Below are positions 24,346-34,884 of a stretch of DNA of 64,000 nt, piece after piece. Each line of letters opens with the position of its first letter. Position 1 is the first letter of the stretch. The stretch is taken from assembly GCF_002127325.2 (NCBI RefSeq), contig NC_035436.2, positions 19,168,205-19,232,204 of the forward strand. Direction: 5' to 3'. Origin of the DNA: Helianthus annuus (Eukaryota > Streptophyta > Magnoliopsida > Asterales > Asteraceae). Both the position numbers and the translations under genes were made by a program. The notes below the pieces were generated by a model. That model made no database searches. It was not told the DNA's origin and was given only the letters and a program-made list of their open reading frames with translations.

Positions 24346-24903
24346 TTATGCTCGTGAATGACTTGATCTTCAATGCTTGAGATCCTTGTGGTGTTGATGA
24401 TGGTCAGCGGCAACTCGATCATCTTCATCATTTGAGTGCCTTCACGTCGTGTCTTCATTCCGAAGCTTGTCGTCGACTATGTTCTCCTTGCCTTTAGAAT
24501 CTGCACATGCAAGAAATCTAAACGCGTAATGAGAACAACTGCTTGGAATATAGTTAGTATAAACAAATGACACACGAATGACCATGTCACAAAAAAACAC
24601 CGTCCGACAATTTGAAAGTTTAATAAATTTGTCAGTTTTAGATTTAACTTTCAAAAACTTGCAAATTTCGACCGTTTATGAAGATTTAGTCAATTCAGTT
24701 TTCGTTCAGGTTTTAGGTAACGAAGACTCGAGATCCAACATCGTACGATCGAAAATAAAATAGAAATAAAATCTTTTTGGCTTTTAGAAAGTTTATATTA
24801 AAACACACCTAAAATCTTTTTGGTATTTTTGAATATTTCGAAATGTAAAGACTGAAAGCAGTAAATAAATATATACAGACATTCCTTTTGTGAGTTTCGA
24901 GGG

Positions 24904-25043
24904 TAAGAGAATCATATCAGTGTACGGTCATGCCAAAGCATATCAGTGATGTACTTTTTAAAGTGTACACTGATATGATTCTCTTATTTTAAAGTGTACA
25001 CTGATATGGTCTTAGTACCGAAATTTCGGTACTAAGACCATAT
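24904..25043 (-). repeat. Two perfect hairpin-forming repeats in the 3' non-coding region
   Basis: 24904-24925 and 24964-24985 are a 22-nt perfect inverted repeat around a 38-nt loop. 25004-25043 is a perfect 40-bp palindrome centred on CGAAATTTCG. The motif GTGTACACTGATATG also occurs twice in direct orientation (near 24963 and 24994). Confidence 0.9.
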
Positions 25044-25384
25044 GCCAATGAATGGTTCCCACCTGGTCTTCAGTCGGTTTAAGTTTATATCACCCTGCAC
25101 ACTTTAAAATGATTGTGAGCCTACCGATACATCTTATATAGAGCTGCTTATCGTTTTTCATTTAAGGTTTAAAGAGGTTTGGATAGACCACTGATGTACT
25201 ACTATCATTTTCTCTTTTGCTCACCAGGAAACTCATTTTTGTTTTTCTATTGTTTTTGTGTTTTTGAAATTTTTTGATGTTTTTGGATTTTCAGATTTTT
25301 GGATTTACTCCCCCTAAAATCAATAAACTAAGATAAAATTTAAAAACACAGAGGTATTTACAAAAATGATTTTCCGATGTTGGT

Positions 25385-28300
25385 TTACTCTTGCTTGACC
25401 TTAATGCCGTTTACCAATAATAAAAAGTCAAATCTTGATTTGTCAAATGCTTTGGTAAAAAGGTCGGCACGTTGGTCATCGGTGTGGACCTTAACAACAT
25501 CGATTAGCCTTTTCTCAAAGCAATCACGTATGAAGTGATATTTAATTTCGATGTGTTTGGTCTTTGAGTGCTGCACAGGATTTCTAGTGATCTGTAATGC
25601 AGCAGAATTATCAACGTAAATAGGAGTAGTTAGGAATTCAAAACCGTAGTCGCGTAATTGTTGTTGGATCCAAAGAACTTGGGAGCAACAACTTGAGGCA
25701 GCAATGTATTCAGCTTCGCATGTTGATGTGGCGACGCACGTCTGCTTCTTGCACTGCCATGTGACTAGGCGATTTCCTAAAAACTGACATCCAGCCGTTG
25801 TGGATTTGCCGTCGATTTTGCATCCGCCAAAATCAGAATCACTGAATGCGATCAAGTCAAAGTTATTATCCCTAGGGTACCATAGACCGGTGTCAGGGCA
25901 ACCCTTCAAATAACGAAAAATCCTTTTTACAGCTGCAAGATGTGAGGCCTTCGGGCTGACTTGATATCTGGCAAGCAGGCACGTTGGGTACATTATGTCT
26001 GGCCTTGATGCTGTGAGGTACATAAGAGATCCGATCATTGAGCGATAGTATGAAGGACTAACAGCTTCACCCTTCAAGTCTGGAGTAATTCCGTGATTTA
26101 GTGGCAGTGGGGTACCAATGGGCGTTGCATCAGACATCTGGAACCGGCTCAAGATGTCACCAACATATTTAGTCTGATGGATGAATATCCCAGACTCAGT
26201 TTGTTGCACTTGTAGGCCCAAGAAGAAGGTCATTTCCCCCATAGCACTCATCTCGAATTTATCCTGCATAATGCGCTCGAAATTCCTACACAAGACATCA
26301 TTAGTAGAACCAAAAATAATATCATCAACATATACCTGTACCAGAAGAAGATCTCCATCTTGTTCTTTGATGAAAAGAGTACAGTCGATAAGACCTCTTC
26401 GAAAACCGTTCTCCAGCAGATAGTTAGATAAGGTTGCATACCAAGCTCGCGGTGCTTGATGTAGACCATAGAGAGCTTTGTTGAGCAACCAAACCCGATC
26501 AGGATGAATAGGGTCTTCAAAACCTGGAGGCTGTTCGACGTACACCTCTTCTTCAACCACACCATGTAAGAATGCACTTTTCACGTCCATCTGATAAACC
26601 TTGAATCCTTTGAAGGACGCATAGGCTAGAAAGATCCGAATTGCTTCCAGACGTGCAACAGGTGCATAGACTTCGTTGTAGTCGATTCCTTCTATCTGAC
26701 GAAAACCTTGAACGACTAAACGTGCTTTGTTCCGGATAACAATTCCGCGGTCATCCTTTTTGCATTTAAACACCCAACGGGTACCAATCTTCTTGTAGCC
26801 AGCAGGTTTCTCTACGAGTTTCCAGACACCAAGCTTCTGGAACTGTTGCAGTTCTTCCTGCATTGCTTCAACCCAAGAGTTATCTTTCATGGCTTCTTTC
26901 CAAGTTCTTGGCTCTTCCTGTGAAACATAACACGCGAAAGACCAATCGTTTTGTTGCCCGGATTCTCGAATAGCTGCATACAGGCCTGCATTGTTGTTGT
27001 TTCGCAACATGTTTCTTGTTTGAATGCCACTTTGCACATTTCCGATGATGTTTTGTTGAGGATGGGTATTATGAATCCTTGTTTCTGGATTATCTGGAAC
27101 TGGAATATTTATACCCAGATTGTTGAAATTGAGATCAACAACTAAATCAATGCCCGGAATTGACGAAGAGGATGATGCAGTAGCTTCAGCTGTTCTAGGG
27201 GCATCCACTGGAGGAGTACCCTCTGAAGTACCATGAACTGCTGTTGTTGGAGCTTCTTGATCTGCATCTAGAAATTCATCATCCTCTGAAGATTCGTTCA
27301 ATTCGGCTGCATCATGAAAATCCTCATTGTCGAGAGTATTATTGTTCACCGAAGATGGTTCTTGATTGACAAGAATTGGACGAACCACTGGTGAAACTGT
27401 TGCATTGTCACTCTCGAAAAACATCCTTGCCGCAGCACTTTCTTCAACGGCTTCAACATTGATCGAATTAAAAAAGTCATCGTACTCAAACATCCAAGGT
27501 TGACCAGGACATTTGACTGGCAAAGTGTGTCTTTGTACTCTGACCTCAGACCATTCCTCGACCCTTTTAGTCTCTAGATTCCAGACTCGTAAGTTAGGGG
27601 TGGCATACCCAAGAAAGTATCTATCAATTGCTTTTGCCCCAAACTTTCCATTAGGATCGATGATTGTACATGGAGCTCCAAACGGTTCAAGATAAGACAA
27701 ATCTGGTTTCCGTTTTTGAAGAAGCTCAAAGCAGGTCTTATTATGTCTTTTGACTGTAAGGACTCGGTTCAATGTGTAACATGCAGAGGCCACAGCTTCA
27801 GTCCAGAATGGAATGGGCAACTGCGACTCTACCAACATTGTCCTAGCAGTCTCGATCAATGTGCGGTTCTTACGTTCAGCGACGCCATTCTGTTGAGGAG
27901 TATAAGCTGCACTAAACTCATGAAGAATACCCTTTGAAGTGCAAAACTCCGCCATGGCATGATTTTTAAATTCAGTACCATTGTCGCTACGTATCCGCCT
28001 AACCTTCAACTTATACAAATTCTCAATCTGAATGATCAAGTTTTTGATAATACCAAAGGTTTCACTCTTGTGTTCCATGAACGCCACCCAAGAAAATCTT
28101 GAATAATCATCAGTAATCACGAGGCAGTATTGATCATTCTGAATACTCTTGTGCTTGACAGGACCGAACAAATCCATGTGCAAACGTTCAAGAGGAACTG
28201 CCACCGTCTTGATCTTCTTAGTAGGGTGTCGTTTCTTCGTTTGTTTTCCTTTCTGGCACGAAACACAGACGTCTTGAAGATGGAAGTTTTTAAGAGGAAC

Positions 28301-28822
28301 ACCATTCACCAATTCATTTGAAACCAAATGATTCATTTTGCGTAAGTGAATGTGACCCATTCGTCTGTGCCAAGAGATAGAGTCTTTTTCTGTGGCTTTG
28401 GAAACGAAACAAGTTGCTTGTGCAGACGTAGTAATAGCTTGGCTCATATCAAGGACGTACAAATCATTTATCCTTGGAGCTGACAAGAGAATCCATTCTT
28501 TTGGAATTTTGAAGCCGGGTTTCAGCACATAACATCCATTAGCATCAAAGTGTACTGAGAATTGCTTGTCACAAATTTGAGAAACACTAAGAAGATTGTG
28601 ATCAAGTTGTTGCACAAAGTTGATCTTGTCAAAGCTGACAATCCCGTTGGATATCATTCCTTCACCCGTAATATAACCACCCTTATCTCCAGCGAATGCA
28701 ACATAACCTCCTCTAATAGATTTGACGTCGTAGAGAAGCTTCATGTCGCCTGTCATGTGCCTGGATGCCCCACTATCAACGATCCAATGACTACTGATAG
28801 TTCCTCCTGGAACACCCTGCAC
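25385..28822 (-). CDS. Copia pol polyprotein (PR-IN-RT-RNase H)
   Basis: About 1145 codons, open throughout. The frame has no ATG at its start: it opens just after a TAA at 28829-28831, and the first usable codon is a GTG at 28822. Numbered from there: protease with D16-S-G-A; GAG-pre-integrase zinc domain about 145-200; integrase catalytic D217, D280, E316 (DD35E spacing intact); reverse transcriptase with YVDD at 831-834; RNase H about 990-1110, containing SDSDFGG and CEAEY. The end ...[10 protein letters not shown] lies 1.2 kb before the LTR. The enzyme set copies the element's RNA and inserts the cDNA. Pol lies in a different frame from gag with no overlap, so its expression needs splicing, reinitiation or recoding. 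Confidence 0.93.
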   Translation of the reverse strand: MQGVPGGTISSHWIVDSGASRHMTGDMKLLYDVKSIRGGYVAFAGDKGGYITGEGMISNGIVSFDKINFVQQLDHNLLSVSQICDKQFSVHFDANGCYVLKPGFKIPKEWILLSAPRINDLYVLDMSQAITTSAQATCFVSKATEKDSISWHRRMGHIHLRKMNHLVSNELVNGVPLKNFHLQDVCVSCQKGKQTKKRHPTKKIKTVAVPLERLHMDLFGPVKHKSIQNDQYCLVITDDYSRFSWVAFMEHKSETFGIIKNLIIQIENLYKLKVRRIRSDNGTEFKNHAMAEFCTSKGILHEFSAAYTPQQNGVAERKNRTLIETARTMLVESQLPIPFWTEAVASACYTLNRVLTVKRHNKTCFELLQKRKPDLSYLEPFGAPCTIIDPNGKFGAKAIDRYFLGYATPNLRVWNLETKRVEEWSEVRVQRHTLPVKCPGQPWMFEYDDFFNSINVEAVEESAAARMFFESDNATVSPVVRPILVNQEPSSVNNNTLDNEDFHDAAELNESSEDDEFLDADQEAPTTAVHGTSEGTPPVDAPRTAEATASSSSSIPGIDLVVDLNFNNLGINIPVPDNPETRIHNTHPQQNIIGNVQSGIQTRNMLRNNNNAGLYAAIRESGQQNDWSFACYVSQEEPRTWKEAMKDNSWVEAMQEELQQFQKLGVWKLVEKPAGYKKIGTRWVFKCKKDDRGIVIRNKARLVVQGFRQIEGIDYNEVYAPVARLEAIRIFLAYASFKGFKVYQMDVKSAFLHGVVEEEVYVEQPPGFEDPIHPDRVWLLNKALYGLHQAPRAWYATLSNYLLENGFRRGLIDCTLFIKEQDGDLLLVQVYVDDIIFGSTNDVLCRNFERIMQDKFEMSAMGEMTFFLGLQVQQTESGIFIHQTKYVGDILSRFQMSDATPIGTPLPLNHGITPDLKGEAVSPSYYRSMIGSLMYLTASRPDIMYPTCLLARYQVSPKASHLAAVKRIFRYLKGCPDTGLWYPRDNNFDLIAFSDSDFGGCKIDGKSTTAGCQFLGNRLVTWQCKKQTCVATSTCEAEYIAASSCCSQVLWIQQQLRDYGFEFLTTPIYVDNSAALQITRNPVQHSKTKHIEIKYHFIRDCFEKRLIDVVKVHTDDQRADLFTKAFDKSRFDFLLLVNGIKVKQE

Positions 28823-28836
28823 ATGAACTTAATTGA

Positions 28837-31800
28837 TTAGTTGGAGATGGGGACCCAAGCCATTGTGGTCTTGGGTCTTCCATTTTCATCAATAACAATA
28901 ACTTCTTGTCTTTGATGATTGGTAAATTGTGATGGTCCCCCTGATTCAGTAACCGTTTTTGGTTTCCAGGTCTGTTTTGTTTTACCAGTGTTACTCTTTA
29001 AAATTTTAACTTCATGGTTGTCTGAAGTTTTTGAATTGTCTGGTTTTACAGAAACAGCTGTTTTATTAACCACATCGGTTTTAATCGCCTTTTCAATTTT
29101 CTTGACCTGTTGGCGTCTCTGTTTCATTTCCCTTTCTTTTACAAGTCGGGGATCTTGTTTTGCAGAAACAGATCGCTTACGGTCATTTTGGTCATGGGGA
29201 ACATCAACCTTGCCTTTTTGTTTATGAAGATATGGACAGTTTCGAATTATATGTCCAATTGTTCCACACTCAAAACATGATCTTCGTTCAACAAACCCCG
29301 AAGTATCATGTGATCGTCTTGCCGATGATGATGAACTTTGTGATCCCGAGGTACTAGGTTTTGAACTACTTGGTTCATTTCTTTTCTGTACAGTTGCTTT
29401 CTTAACAAAATCTAAGTTAGATTTGTTTTCAAACGTTTCGATTTTGTCCGTTCCCGTCGATTTCACAAAGTTTACATTTTTGTTCTTCTTTTGATTCGGC
29501 TTCTTTTGTGCTTGAGCCGGTGATTTTCCTTTTGGCTTGGTGTGATTTTGTTGTTTTTGCACTGTTGGTTGTTTCTTATTGCCATATTGTTTTCGAATTT
29601 CGGCCTTTGGAATAGGAGGACACTGTGTAACTGTAACACGTGGTCCTGTCTTTCCTAAAAACTTACTTGTCGAATTTTCAAAGACTTTACTTATTAAAGA
29701 TTGATTAACATTCTTAATAGGAAAATCTTTGTCAGAGTAGATTTTATCATCACCAACAAGAGTGTACAGCAAATTCACACTCTCCGACTCTTTTGTAGAC
29801 GAGGACTCGATTGCAACAGTCTTAGCGGGTTTTGCAGAAGGCTCACATAGAATGTGATTCTCGAGAGGTATGTCCTCATTTTTGACTACCGCATCAGACT
29901 TTGCTGGGACAGCATCATCAGATTCATCATCAGAAGAATCAGCATCCTCAGTGATGACTGGAGGATCCTGATTCAGTTCAGCAGAAGACACACATGTATC
30001 TGCTGATACATCTAAATCTGATGATACTTCTTTCTTGTATCCGAGCCCTGTAGCAAACTCCTTTACATCTAGAGGAACAGATGGTTCAAAGAACACTCTA
30101 TCCTCCTCGTCAGGCATTGCATCATAATTGTGTCTCACTGGTGGTGGACATTTCTTGTAGCCTATGCATGTGACATCCCGTTTCTCTTTCTGAACGTCAA
30201 TGATGTGATCCAACACATAGCTAGAGCTCAAATAACTGTCTAGCTTAAGTTGGATCGCCTCACTTTCGGTTTTCACACAAGCCATCTCTTTTTGCATAGT
30301 CTCAAGGCGAGATATATACAAATTTATGTCAGTTTGTTTTCTGGAAACCATTTTAGTTAACTCGGTTTTATCTTTCTTTAACTTTTCAATTACCGATTTA
30401 AACTCCTTTTCATGGTTTTCATAAAACATATTGGCTTCAGTGCATTTTGAAAGATCCACGGTCAACTTTTGATTGTGGATGAATGTCACATCATACTTTT
30501 CTTGCAAAGCCTCGTGTTTGCTTTGCAATTCACACCACTTGGCATTCAAAGAACCATGTTTGTCTTGCAAGTCAAACAAACTAGCTTGTAAAGCATCATG
30601 TTTGCCTTGCAACTCAGACATGTTTGCCTCTAAATCAGCACATTTAACATGCAACCTATCACAATTAGCACAATTTATAGCAGTGGGTTCATCGACACAT
30701 ACCTGACTTGATGAACTGTCGACATTAACCATAAAGGCTGAATGGAGAGAAGACGAAGAATAAGCAGCTTGATCCACCAAGATAGATCTTCTTCGGGTTC
30801 CTGCTTCAGCTTCCTCCAAAAGTTCATCAATATCTGCATCGATTGATGCATTTGATGTCTCACCCACATGATCATCGCCTGAACTTGAGGATTCTTCATC
30901 TGAACTTCTGCTATATCCCGAAGAGTCTTCATCCTCAGAAGATTCACCACCATTGGCGGAAGATTCTCCACCACTGGTGTGAACTAAATCCTTAACCACT
31001 TCAGCAAAACATGTTGTACCATCTGGAGCATCACCACTCAACTGGATTGACCAGTCACAACCTTCATCCACTTGAACCACAAGTGCCCTGTTGGCATTTG
31101 ATGTTCCAGCTTGGCTCTGGTTGTTGACAGGTATCAATGTACGTTCATTGTTCCTGTTCTGGTTATGCTGGTTGCCTTGGTTTCTGAAGGGGTTCTGGTT
31201 CCCGTGCTGTGCTGGCTTTGTACATTCTCTTTTAAAGTGACCCTGTTCACCACAATTGAAGCACTTTACTGCCTGTTTATCGAACCCATACTTGGTGTCT
31301 TTCTTGCTTTCCAAGCTGGTTCTGCCAGTACTTTCCATGAAATCCTTTGCCCTTCTTACAGCACTAGCAAAGGCCCACTTGATATCCATCAAGTCCATCT
31401 CTTCCTTATCAATCTGCCGATAGTCTTCTTGTGTCAGATTAATGTTTCCAATCTGACCTTCCACTAACCCACAGTACGCGCTCACTATAGTGTTAAGCAG
31501 CTCCATGTGTTCCCTTGCTACTTCTACACTGACCTTAGAGAAGCTTGAAGTGTCGAGCTGTACTGTATTTGGTTTTGATTGCTGACCAGCAGATGATGTC
31601 CCTCCATAACACGCTTGTTGTTGAGCAGGAGGAGGAGGAGGTGGTTGTATTGGATTTCCATACATGTCTGTGGTGGGAGCTGGCTTAACAGGAACTTGTA
31701 CTGGATTGCCATACATATCTGTGCTTGTGACAAACGCCGTTTGAAGTGGAGCATGTGGACCGGTTCTTGCAGACGGAGAATTTGAAGTTCCATAACACAT

Positions 31801-32706
31801 TTCTGGATTTTGTGGCATTGGAACTCTTTTTGCCTTTAATGTTTCCTCCTGATCCTTGTTTTCTAAAAGCTGCACGAAGTCGTTGATGTTTGTAGTTCTC
31901 AAAACTCCATTATACTTCAAGATTTCCAAGAAACTATTCCATTGGGGAGGCAAAGCATCAGCAAACTTCTTCACCACCTCTGCTGTAGTTGTCGCTACTC
32001 CAAAATTGTTCAACTCTGTAAGCAAGTGATAAAACCGGCTTGTCATGTCTCCCAAAGACTCCTTATCCATGCACGTGAAACCGTCAAATTCTTTCTTGAG
32101 AAGATCATGACGCAATTGGCGTGTTGCTTCATTCCCTACTCCTCTGGTTTTCAACCCGTCCCACAACTTCTTTGTTGTCCTGAAACTGACAAACTGGTGG
32201 TAGATATCTTTGCTTAACGCCTGAGTGAGAATGGCGTATGCTTTCTTCTCCAGATCATATGTTTTCTTTTGATCTTCAGGAAGATCGGCAAACGTAGCAG
32301 TATCTGAAGCAGCAACCTCTATAGCTTGATCGAAATCTGTAGTGAAACGTATCCACAGTTCGGTATTTTGACCAAGAACATATGTACGAAATCTATCAAC
32401 CCAGCCCGGATACTCGTTTAAGTGCATCAACTTTGGCGGTCGATTCAAACTTCCGGTTTCGCTTTCGCTCAATAAGATACTTTGAATGCTCGGAGTTTGA
32501 TTTGATACTAATGCCCATTGACCTGTCGATATGGCATTTGCTTGTGAAGATGTTGATACCGGAGATTCGGCCCATGAAGGAGATAGACTCGTATTTGTGT
32601 ACTTTCCACTATCTGGAGCCGGTGTACCCCACCATGAGGGAGTGGAACCTGTACTTGTGTATTTTCCACTATCTGGAGCCGGAGTTCCCCACCAACTCGG
32701 ATTCAT
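28837..32706 (-). CDS. Copia gag, unusually long (1289 aa) with two zinc knuckles
   Basis: Starts at a true ATG (32706-32704) and ends at TAA 28837-28839. Order: N-terminal tandem repeat of PSWWGTPAPDSGKYT (residues about 3-18 and 23-38); UBN2/retrotransposon-gag capsid region about 90-300; first CCHC knuckle 482-495 (CFNCGEQGHFKREC); Ser/acidic low-complexity block about 570-640; long heptad-rich coiled coil about 650-840; second acidic region about 900-1000; basic Lys/Gln-rich region; second CCHC knuckle 1144-1157 (CFECGTIGHIIRNC); basic tail. Ordinary copia gags are 300-500 residues with one knuckle. It should form the particle and package RNA. The extra 800 residues may be a lineage-specific extension, as in SIRE elements. 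Confidence 0.9.
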   Translation of the reverse strand: MNPSWWGTPAPDSGKYTSTGSTPSWWGTPAPDSGKYTNTSLSPSWAESPVSTSSQANAISTGQWALVSNQTPSIQSILLSESETGSLNRPPKLMHLNEYPGWVDRFRTYVLGQNTELWIRFTTDFDQAIEVAASDTATFADLPEDQKKTYDLEKKAYAILTQALSKDIYHQFVSFRTTKKLWDGLKTRGVGNEATRQLRHDLLKKEFDGFTCMDKESLGDMTSRFYHLLTELNNFGVATTTAEVVKKFADALPPQWNSFLEILKYNGVLRTTNINDFVQLLENKDQEETLKAKRVPMPQNPEMCYGTSNSPSARTGPHAPLQTAFVTSTDMYGNPVQVPVKPAPTTDMYGNPIQPPPPPPAQQQACYGGTSSAGQQSKPNTVQLDTSSFSKVSVEVAREHMELLNTIVSAYCGLVEGQIGNINLTQEDYRQIDKEEMDLMDIKWAFASAVRRAKDFMESTGRTSLESKKDTKYGFDKQAVKCFNCGEQGHFKRECTKPAQHGNQNPFRNQGNQHNQNRNNERTLIPVNNQSQAGTSNANRALVVQVDEGCDWSIQLSGDAPDGTTCFAEVVKDLVHTSGGESSANGGESSEDEDSSGYSRSSDEESSSSGDDHVGETSNASIDADIDELLEEAEAGTRRRSILVDQAAYSSSSLHSAFMVNVDSSSSQVCVDEPTAINCANCDRLHVKCADLEANMSELQGKHDALQASLFDLQDKHGSLNAKWCELQSKHEALQEKYDVTFIHNQKLTVDLSKCTEANMFYENHEKEFKSVIEKLKKDKTELTKMVSRKQTDINLYISRLETMQKEMACVKTESEAIQLKLDSYLSSSYVLDHIIDVQKEKRDVTCIGYKKCPPPVRHNYDAMPDEEDRVFFEPSVPLDVKEFATGLGYKKEVSSDLDVSADTCVSSAELNQDPPVITEDADSSDDESDDAVPAKSDAVVKNEDIPLENHILCEPSAKPAKTVAIESSSTKESESVNLLYTLVGDDKIYSDKDFPIKNVNQSLISKVFENSTSKFLGKTGPRVTVTQCPPIPKAEIRKQYGNKKQPTVQKQQNHTKPKGKSPAQAQKKPNQKKNKNVNFVKSTGTDKIETFENKSNLDFVKKATVQKRNEPSSSKPSTSGSQSSSSSARRSHDTSGFVERRSCFECGTIGHIIRNCPYLHKQKGKVDVPHDQNDRKRSVSAKQDPRLVKEREMKQRRQQVKKIEKAIKTDVVNKTAVSVKPDNSKTSDNHEVKILKSNTGKTKQTWKPKTVTESGGPSQFTNHQRQEVIVIDENGRPKTTMAWVPISN

Positions 32707-33459
32707 GTTTGAAAAGAGAAATGAAGTCTATATGAATATTTCGAAAGGTGACAGCCAGCCGAAGGATCCAAGCTCGAAAGACAAGACAAGACAAACACAA
32801 ACCTGTTAAACCTAAACAGACTAAGATCGAAGGATCAAGACTTGTTCGAAGGATCAACAGTGTTCGAAAGATCACTGTTGAATTTCGAACAATGATTTCG
32901 AAAGATTCTCCAATGAAGGATCCTTATCTTTCGAATATATATCCTTCGAAAAGATTCCCTGGATCGATGGATAAGTCACAGACTTCGAAGGATGTTTGAA
33001 GGATGATTATCTGTCGAACCTCCTCTGATCGAAAGATGATCTTTCGACTTCGAAGGATATCCTTCGATCTACTGACACAGCTGACACGAAAAGTGACAGG
33101 TTGGTGAAAAGGTGATGGGTTGGTAGAGATCTTTCGGCATAAAGGTATGGTCAGACCATACTTTTTCTACCAAACCCGATTTGACCAATAAAATATGCTT
33201 AAAATGGAAGGTCCTTATCCAGAAACCGGTCACCGGAGTAAGCCGGAATTTCGCCGGAAATCACCAAGTTTCTTAAAAACAAGTTTTTAAGTTACCCAAC
33301 CCATTCTTTAACACACCCGGTTAGTTTAGAACACGTTTTTTACGTCAAGAAATGTGAGAAAAACACTAAAAACGGGTGCTAAACCATGTGTCCAAACACT
33401 CCAAAGTCTTGTATAAACTCGGTTTTAACAAGGAAAAGAGCCTTGGCTCTGATACCACT
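32707..33459 (-). promoter_or_regulatory. Copia 5' leader with PBS and repeated TCGAAGGAT motifs
   Basis: The PBS (minus strand TGGTATCAGAGC) is at 33446-33457, two bases inside the LTR border at 33460. The 740-bp leader to the gag ATG carries about ten copies of (T)CGAA(G/A)GAT in both orientations between 32755 and 33075, the motif also seen in the LTR. Confidence 0.75.
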
Positions 33460-34111
33460 TGTAGGTCCTCGGAGGATGAGGTCAAACCTTAACCTTGTTA
33501 TGTGAAACACACTAGCAAGTGCGGAATCCAAGCTAGAGTGCAAACCGAGATGAAACAAGCACAAACACAAGACACACAATATTCACCGATTAACACCACT
33601 TGTATTAATACGTATGAAAGGTTCGGTTACAAGCTCAATGTTTACAAATCTGTTTTGCAAACTCTCAAAGTGTGTGTGTGTTCTTGACAGAATGCTCTCT
33701 CTATGTCTATGTCTGTCTATCCTTGTCTTGCTTCTGTCTCTAAAATGAAATGAACACACTACATGGGTATATATACCCAACTCAGATCGTCTGGTCGAAG
33801 GATCAGATAGATTGATCGAAGGATCATCTATCGACCTGAAACTTATCGAAGGATCTACATATACCTCGAAGGATGATCTATCGAGGTCCATCATCATCCA
33901 ACGAAGGTTCATCTTTCGAGCTCATCGAAGGATCTAAACTATCCTTCGATGAGTCATCCTTCGACACAGACATATGATTATCATGCACTAATTGTTTGGC
34001 CAAGTCAAACCAGGAGGATGGTTGACTTGGTCAAACTTACAAGACTAACAAAGGACATCGTTTTATATCGTGACAACATACAGACAAAGTACAGACACAA
34101 GTGCACCAACA
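33460..34111 (-). repeat. 5' LTR of the young copia element
   Basis: Almost identical to 23505-24156: one C indel near the start, one A indel near 33742 and one T/C difference near 33796. Confidence 0.93.
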
Positions 34112-34116
34112 CATTT

Positions 34117-34594
34117 GAATTTTGAAAATGATATGCCCTGTGATTTTAAAATATTTAATTATAAGATATTATTAACATCAAATATGATATTAATAATACA
34201 GATGGTATTGTATCCTAATACTTTAAAGCTCCACCAAGAGGAAGCCTTAAAAATGTCACTATGTTACAGTTGCCCAGATTTTCCCCTCACATGGCCAAAA
34301 ATGTCACCCTCTTTATTTTATCCCCGTTTCCTCTCAATCTCACCAAAATTTGTCTAAGAGCTTCCTTTAGAACATATGCCTTTCTCTCTCTTCTTCACAT
34401 TAGTACCATATAACTCACAAAAGGCCAAACATCTATGAAAGCTCTAAGCCTCAAATTAGGTATCCCTAGATCTTGCAAACACTTAAATAATACTTGCAAA
34501 TTCACAGAATGAAGATATGCAAACACAAAGAAAGTACTATAATTTATTAACATTATTATTTAAAGAGGGATTAGGGTAATATTTTAATATATAA
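34117..34594. other. AT-rich spacer, nothing recognised
   Basis: No coding frame, TIR or LTR terminus seen between the copia TSD and the Helitron-like end. Confidence 0.4.
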
Positions 34595-34842
34595 CTAGTT
34601 TATAGTCCCGTGTGTTACACAGGTTGAATGATAAGATTGGTTGTATTCGAAGAACAGAATAATTACAAAATTTGAATTATTTTTGATATTGTACATGTTA
34701 AATATAAATTTTGATATAAACACATATTATCCTAACATGAACTATCCATACCAAGTTAAATAGAATATAACATTACTCACTAAAAAAGGCGTATTTAAGC
34801 AAATACTTTATATTTATTTGTTACTTTGGTAATAATAATTAG

Positions 34843-34843
<1 letters not shown>
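34595..34843 (-). mobile_element. Mini-Helitron candidate
   Basis: The minus strand ends in a GC-rich hairpin (CCTGTG TAA CACACGG), a 10-nt spacer and CTAG followed by T, the canonical Helitron 3' end. A minus-strand 5' start A|TCTAATTATTATTACC at 34843 would give a 249-bp non-autonomous copy. The 3' end is convincing; the 5' end is a guess. Confidence 0.45.

Positions 34844-34847
<4 letters not shown>

Positions 34848-34873
<26 letters not shown>
34848..34873. repeat. (TA)n microsatellite
   Basis: Uninterrupted AT dinucleotides next to the putative Helitron start. Confidence 0.9.
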
Positions 34874-34884
34874 ATTTATATATT

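Larger units (their letters stand above)
23505..34111 (-). mobile_element. Complete Ty1/copia retrotransposon (SIRE-like), probably very young
   Basis: Two 652-bp LTRs (23505-24156, 33460-34111) differ at only about three positions by eye. They are flanked by the perfect 5-bp TSD CATTT (23500-23504, 34112-34116). A PBS lies at 33446-33457 and a PPT at 24157-24175. Gag (28837-32706) and pol (25385-28822) are both open over their full length with catalytic residues present, so this copy may be functional. Order PR-IN-RT-RH is that of copia; the very long gag, the long leader and the long 3' non-coding region suggest the SIRE (Maximus) lineage. Confidence 0.93.
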
